DNA from: an uncultured Lysobacterales bacterium
GTDB lineage: Bacteria > Pseudomonadota > Gammaproteobacteria > Xanthomonadales > SZUA-36
Assembly: GCA_937974465.1 (NCBI GenBank)
Contig: CALJWY010000230.1
Span: 1-7,624 of the forward strand
Length of the DNA stretch: 7,624 nt
Direction: 5' to 3'
Both the position numbers and the translations under genes were made by a program. The notes below the pieces were generated by a model. That model did no database searches. It saw only the letters and a list, made by a program, of their open reading frames with translations, and had not been told where the DNA came from. This document shows, piece by piece, positions 4,688 to 7,624 of this stretch (position 1 is its first letter; every line of letters starts with the position of its first letter).

Positions 4688-6436
4688 ATGACTGAAAAAA
4701 TAGCCGTAGGTAAGCCTTTGGTGGTATTACACGGTGACGAGATGGCGCAAGTTGCCTTCGATCGCATCATCAAGCAATTTGTAGATACTTACCTTGATAT
4801 TCCCCTGGTGGAAATCGATCTGTCGGCAGAAAACCGCCTGCTCAGCAACGGACAGGTGGTAGTGGAAGCCATCGAGGCGCTGAAACGGCATGGTGTTGGC
4901 ATTAAGAATGCTGGAATGACGGTCAATCGCGACCAGTTAGACGAGTTGCTGGCCAGGCATAGCCACATCAAGGAAGATGAACTGCACCGCTTGGCGACCC
5001 GGTCACCCAACGGTGCCATTCGCAAAGGTATTCACGGCAACATCATTCGCGAAGATATACCTTTCCGCAATATCGAGGTCAAACGTCCCGCCTGGCAGGG
5101 TCGCGACATTGACGTCTTCACCATGGACCATGGCGGCATCACCGACAGCCACAACGAGTTATCCAAGGCGACCGGTGTAGCAAAACTGGTGTTTGTGGGC
5201 AGCAGCGGCGAGCCCGTTGAACTGCACCGCCGCTTCATCAGCAAGGGTGATCCCTGGCTGATTGGCAGTAACGACATGCGCGAGGTTCGTGCTTGGGCGC
5301 ACGCCTTTTTCAAGCGCGCCATCGATGAAAAGCGAGACGCCTACCTGGGCTTGAAAGATACGGTGATCCCGGGCTACGACGGTGTGATGCGGGAGGCCAT
5401 CGAGGGCATTTATGAGCGCGACTACCAGGCTCAATTTTCTGAACTTGGTCTTGGTTATCACTATGAGTTGATTGACGCACAGGCAGCACGCATTGTGTCC
5501 AACCCGCCCGAGCGGGCACTCTGGGGTGTGCCGGACAATACCAGTGGCCACAAACTATTCGAACTTGTCAACCAGCTCAAGGTAACCGGCATCCCGAACC
5601 GTCGGGCAGCAGTTTCAATTTCCCGCATGAGCGCCGGTGGCGGCGATCAGTACGGCAGCTTCAATATGCCCGTGGATGAAGACGGTATCGTCAAGGTGAT
5701 ACTTGACGGCGACGAAAAACATGCTCGTCGTGTCAATAAAGGCGACCCGGTGATTTTTATGTCCAACGATCGCGAAGCCATCAAGGATTGGGTCAGCCAG
5801 GTGTTTCGCGACGCTTCCATCAATGACAAAGAGGTCTACTTTGGCCTCAAACGCGAGTACATGGCCTACGACGATGTTTTCAGCACCGTCATCTACGAAG
5901 TCCGGACAGAATTGGCGCAGCACGACACACCGCCTCCGTCCTTCATGATCATGCGCCCCTCCAGCCAGCTGAAAAAGATGATCACAGATCCACCGCGCAA
6001 CGCTTCGTATCCAGCTCAAAACCTCGACGGGGATATTTTCTCGGATATCTCGGCTGCACTGGGTGGCAGCCTTGCCACTGCCAGTTCGATCATTGAGAGC
6101 AAGGACGGCACCATGCTCTTTGAGGCTCCGCACGGTACAGCACACGATTTATACCTGAAATATCTTGCAAGTGACGGTAAAGAAGCATTGTTTAATTCCT
6201 CCGCGCTTCTTTACGCCCTGGCCAATGCGCTTGAAACCATCAGCAATCGCTCAGCTAATGACAAACTGCATGGCTATGCCTCCGCGCTAAAGCTGGCACT
6301 GATTGACACGGTTGACCAGGGAACGATCACCGGTGATTTGAAGGGTAAAACCAACGACCCCGGGAATGAGACGCTGGTCGATATGTTTGGTTTCCTGGAT
6401 GCCGTCGAGGAAAATCTTAAAACGGCTGTGCGTTAG
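4688..6436 (+). CDS. icd: NAD+-type isocitrate dehydrogenase with internally duplicated small/clasp domain
   Basis: It oxidatively decarboxylates isocitrate to 2-oxoglutarate in the TCA cycle (cytoplasm). Length is 582 residues against about 410 for type II enzymes. Aligned by eye to human IDH1, S106, N108, R112 and R121 equal S94, N96, R100 and R109. K223 and D263 equal K212 and D252. R313 and D320-Q321-Y322 equal R132 and DQY139. D449 and D453 equal D275 and D279. The extra length is a tandem copy about 165 residues apart: KGDP at 186 and 351, SND at 194 and 359, YxGLK at 219 and 384. D487 and L488 replace the NADP-binding R314 and H315, implying NAD+. The same numbering is reported for the Congregibacter litoralis enzyme, as I recall, supporting ATG 4688 (AGGA at 4677-4680). 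The alternative name, NADP-dependent IDH, fits less well. Confidence 0.93.
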   Translation: MTEKIAVGKPLVVLHGDEMAQVAFDRIIKQFVDTYLDIPLVEIDLSAENRLLSNGQVVVEAIEALKRHGVGIKNAGMTVNRDQLDELLARHSHIKEDELHRLATRSPNGAIRKGIHGNIIREDIPFRNIEVKRPAWQGRDIDVFTMDHGGITDSHNELSKATGVAKLVFVGSSGEPVELHRRFISKGDPWLIGSNDMREVRAWAHAFFKRAIDEKRDAYLGLKDTVIPGYDGVMREAIEGIYERDYQAQFSELGLGYHYELIDAQAARIVSNPPERALWGVPDNTSGHKLFELVNQLKVTGIPNRRAAVSISRMSAGGGDQYGSFNMPVDEDGIVKVILDGDEKHARRVNKGDPVIFMSNDREAIKDWVSQVFRDASINDKEVYFGLKREYMAYDDVFSTVIYEVRTELAQHDTPPPSFMIMRPSSQLKKMITDPPRNASYPAQNLDGDIFSDISAALGGSLATASSIIESKDGTMLFEAPHGTAHDLYLKYLASDGKEALFNSSALLYALANALETISNRSANDKLHGYASALKLALIDTVDQGTITGDLKGKTNDPGNETLVDMFGFLDAVEENLKTAVR

Positions 6437-6477
6437 CGTAACAATAATTGGATCAAATTGAACCACGAAGCGCTTTT

Positions 6478-6495
6478 CACCGAATCAGTTCGGTG
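6478..6495 (+). terminator. Hairpin after the isocitrate dehydrogenase gene, possible terminator
   Basis: CACCGAA-TCAG-TTCGGTG is a perfect 7-bp stem with a four-base loop, 41 nt past the icd stop. The following TGTGCTTAAAC is not a good T-run, so it is a weak or factor-dependent terminator, or only an RNA end-protecting fold. Confidence 0.35.
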
Positions 6496-6609
6496 TGCTT
6501 AAACACAGGATTTTTGGCAGTTCGAAGTGACAGGTACATAGAGATGAAAGGTGCGGGTAGACGCCGGTAAATACTGGCAAATAACCGCGTGTAATTAACA
6601 AATTGTACG

Positions 6610-6628
6610 CAGTACAGCATATGTACTG
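6610..6628 (+). repeat. 7-bp inverted repeat CAGTACA/TGTACTG
   Basis: CAGTACA (6610-6616) and TGTACTG (6622-6628) are exact reverse complements with GCATA between them. A third GTAC lies just upstream at 6605-6608. The symmetry and AT-rich surroundings fit a dimeric regulator's operator, about 150 nt ahead of the next gene; a hairpin is equally possible. Confidence 0.35.
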
Positions 6629-6695
6629 AGTGTGCGCTTGTAGCCGAAGGCGGATGCGCGCCGCTGGTCAAAATTAATGATTTTAAAGGCTGCTT

Positions 6696-6729
6696 CCGAC
6701 GCAAAGGAATGGTGGTTCACTTTGGTCGG
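6696..6729 (+). repeat. Long bulged hairpin in front of the MBOAT-like gene
   Basis: CCGAC-g-CAAAG (6696-6706) pairs with CTTTGGTCGG (6720-6729): ten base pairs with one bulged G and a 13-nt loop. It ends 44 nt before ATG 6774. No T-run follows, so it may be a leader fold or half of an intergenic repeat. Confidence 0.4.
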
Positions 6730-6773
6730 GTCGCTTTCCAATACTGCATAAATAAAGGATAAGATTAGACTCA

Positions 6774-7235
6774 ATGAGCAACGCTACAAACAATAAAAAA
6801 AGAAAGTTAACACTTGCTCACTACGTGCGCCGTCGTAATGGTGTGCCTTTGGGTGGTTCCGGCTCTCTAAGAAACATGCTTTATCGTTCCCTGGGTGCTG
6901 GTACATTCGCAGAGTTCTGGCGGTACTGGAACCCGGTGTGGGGTTACTATCTGGGCAGATATGTATATACGCCACTCAAGCACTGGCTACCATCGTCAAT
7001 GGGGCTTGTTATGACATTCCTGGTCAGTGGTGCTTTGCACGATGCCGTCGCATCCGCGGTAACCGGGCGAATGGTGTTCATCCTTACTCCCTGGTTTTTC
7101 TTAATGGGGGTGGGTGTTGTAATTGGTCAGGCGCTGCGAATTAATTACTCATACTTTGTGTGGCCCATCCGCGCATTTATAAATATTTGCTATATCGGTA
7201 TGAGCTTGGCTCTTACCTACGCAATAACGGCATAA
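6774..7235 (+). CDS. Small membrane protein with MBOAT acyltransferase core motifs (mini-MBOAT)
   Basis: The product has 153 residues, with a basic N-terminus (KKRK, VRRRNG) and about three membrane segments (roughly 76-96, 101-120 and 128-152). The order of motifs copies the catalytic part of membrane-bound O-acyltransferases. FWRYWN (48-53) stands where DltB/AlgI have FWRRWH and wax-synthase/ACAT types have an Asn. YVYTPL (63-68) matches the LYIPL block, and FLVSGALHD (82-90) holds the presumed catalytic H89 of the LLSGLWHG motif. Full MBOATs have about 400-500 residues and many more helices, so this is a core only. It does not look like a broken gene: it has its own ATG, GGAT-type ribosome site (6757-6760), and a conserved-looking GVPLGGSGSLRNML start. 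Substrate and activity are unknown; an acyl-transfer role in the inner membrane is inference. Confidence 0.72.
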   Translation: MSNATNNKKRKLTLAHYVRRRNGVPLGGSGSLRNMLYRSLGAGTFAEFWRYWNPVWGYYLGRYVYTPLKHWLPSSMGLVMTFLVSGALHDAVASAVTGRMVFILTPWFFLMGVGVVIGQALRINYSYFVWPIRAFINICYIGMSLALTYAITA

Positions 7236-7241
7236 CGCACC

Positions 7242-7251
7242 AACCCGGGTT
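7242..7251 (+). repeat. 10-bp palindrome AACCCGGGTT
   Basis: This exact palindrome begins 6 nt after the stop of the MBOAT-like gene. It is too short-looped for an RNA hairpin beyond three pairs, and no T-run follows. Confidence 0.25.
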
Positions 7252-7300
7252 CCGCAATTGACCGCTAGCCGTATCTCACATTACTGAAACTCCCAGGAAA

Positions 7301-7380
7301 TGAATGGCTGCTATGCACTCCGAAGCGGACGTTCACGCCCGGTGAATGGCTATAGCCGCTTCCGGCCAGAAACGGCCCCG
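7301..7380 (+). repeat. Structured intergenic repeat-like block
   Basis: TGAATGGCT occurs at 7301-7309 and 7343-7351. GAAGCGG (7322-7328) is the reverse complement of CCGCTTC (7356-7362). Between them TTCAC (7332-7336) pairs with GTGAA (7342-7346). GGCC-containing bases follow at 7364-7367 and 7373-7377. The 'CCGAAGCGGACGTTCA … GAATGGC … CCGCTTCCGGCC' style resembles short non-coding repeats scattered in marine gammaproteobacterial genomes, as I remember them. No protein is supported across it. Confidence 0.45.
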
Positions 7381-7416
7381 CAGGTAACCGTCAATCTATG
7401 CTATTCAACGATTCTT

Positions 7417-7445
7417 TTGGTATTTGTTGGTCAAGCAACTATGCT
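7417..7445 (+). promoter_or_regulatory. Possible sigma-70 promoter for the downstream membrane protein
   Basis: TTGGTA (7417-7422) and TATGCT (7440-7445) each match four of six consensus bases with an ideal 17-bp spacer. Transcription would start near 7452, giving a leader of about 27 nt before the TTG at 7479. Confidence 0.3.
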
Positions 7446-7478
7446 TAACAACAATAACGGATACAAAGAAGTCAACCC

Positions 7479-7624
7479 TTGTCATTATTCAAAGAACTAA
7501 AACGCCGCAATGTTTTCAGGGTAGCCGCCGCCTACTTCATTATCGGGTGGCTGATCATGCAAGCCGGCGACGTGTTGGCACCTGCCTTGCGTCTGCCCGA
7601 ATGGATCACCAGTGCGCTGGCATT
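7479..7624 (+). CDS. N-terminus of a membrane-anchored 'ELKRRNVFRV' protein (TPR/cyclase type), cut by window end
   Basis: From TTG 7479 the frame is open to the window end and reads MSLFKELKRRNVFRVAAAYF, then IIGWLIMQAGDVLAPALRLPEWITSALAF. This basic patch, a single membrane helix and an LPEW-type loop is the recognisable N-terminal anchor of a large gammaproteobacterial group. Its members usually continue with more helices, then TPR repeats, and sometimes carry an adenylate cyclase or winged-helix domain. An in-frame stop (TAA 7455-7457) precedes it and no ATG lies between, so TTG 7479 is the only sensible start; AAGAAG at 7466-7471 is a modest ribosome site 7 nt away. Only 48 residues are visible, so the effector domain and function cannot be stated. 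A candidate promoter lies just upstream. Confidence 0.75.
   Translation, partial: MSLFKELKRRNVFRVAAAYFIIGWLIMQAGDVLAPALRLPEWITSALA

Larger units (their letters stand above)
6437..6773 (+). other. 337-nt spacer between icd and the MBOAT-like gene
   Basis: No gene is convincing on either strand. Structure is plentiful: the hairpin at 6478-6495, an inverted repeat CAGTACA-GCATA-TGTACTG at 6610-6628, and a long bulged hairpin at 6696-6729. I recognise no known small RNA or riboswitch. Confidence 0.5.

Noticed and set aside
4688..6436. Isocitrate dehydrogenase as an assembly error or gene fusion (duplicated segment)
   Set aside because: The two copies are only about 37% identical over their best stretch and keep complementary active-site residues. 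This is an old, functional duplication rather than a recent or artefactual one.
6477..6704. Minus-strand 75-codon open frame in the icd-MBOAT spacer
   Set aside because: No recognisable motif, no convincing ribosome site, and it runs through the hairpins at 6478-6495 and 6610-6628. It looks like chance.
7300..7500. Plus-strand 66-codon open frame
   Set aside because: It crosses the repeat-like block and overlaps, in another frame, the start of the well-supported membrane-anchor gene at 7479.

Overview
The window looks like chromosome of a marine-type gammaproteobacterium, probably near the OM60/NOR5 (Halieaceae/Cellvibrionales) group. The strongest clue is a long isocitrate dehydrogenase matching the rare NAD+-specific type described from Congregibacter litoralis (recalled from memory, not searched). 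Every gene lies on the + strand. I see no rRNA, tRNA, CRISPR array, insertion sequence or phage gene. This is housekeeping and accessory-metabolism territory rather than a mobile island.

Layout. (1) 1-654: the 3' end of a DUF2333 gene cut by the window edge. (2) 706-1859: an AmpD-like N-acetylmuramoyl-L-alanine amidase with a TTG start, then a LOG/TIGR00730 nucleotide phosphoribohydrolase whose ATG overlaps the amidase stop by 4 bp. (3) 1871-2185: a small secreted protein with four cysteines, 11 nt after the LOG gene, so items 2 and 3 probably form one operon. (4) 2186-2309: a short spacer packed with inverted repeats. (5) 2310-3470: nnrS, a polytopic membrane protein of the nitric-oxide response. 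(6) 3618-4361: an exported SIMPL (YggE-like) protein. (7) 4688-6436: isocitrate dehydrogenase. (8) 6774-7235: a 153-residue membrane protein carrying only the catalytic core motifs of MBOAT acyltransferases. (9) 7479-window end: the first 48 residues of a membrane-anchored protein of the 'ELKRRNVFRV' type, usually followed by TPR or cyclase domains.

The main result is in the isocitrate dehydrogenase. It has 582 residues against about 410 for ordinary type II enzymes, and the excess is an internal tandem duplication of the small/clasp domain. Aligning by eye to human IDH1, copy 1 keeps the lysine and aspartate that a normal dimer borrows from the partner subunit. Copy 2 keeps the arginine, the DQY motif and the metal-binding aspartates that a subunit supplies itself. 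One chain could therefore hold a complete active site, a pseudo-dimer like the one known in the unrelated monomeric IDHs. The cofactor-selecting positions are Asp-Leu (D487, L488) rather than Arg-His, which predicts NAD+ use.

The two longest gaps (4362-4687 and 6437-6773) hold no convincing gene but contain several perfect inverted repeats. The small MBOAT-like gene has a strong hairpin on its 5' side and a repeat-like structured block on its 3' side.
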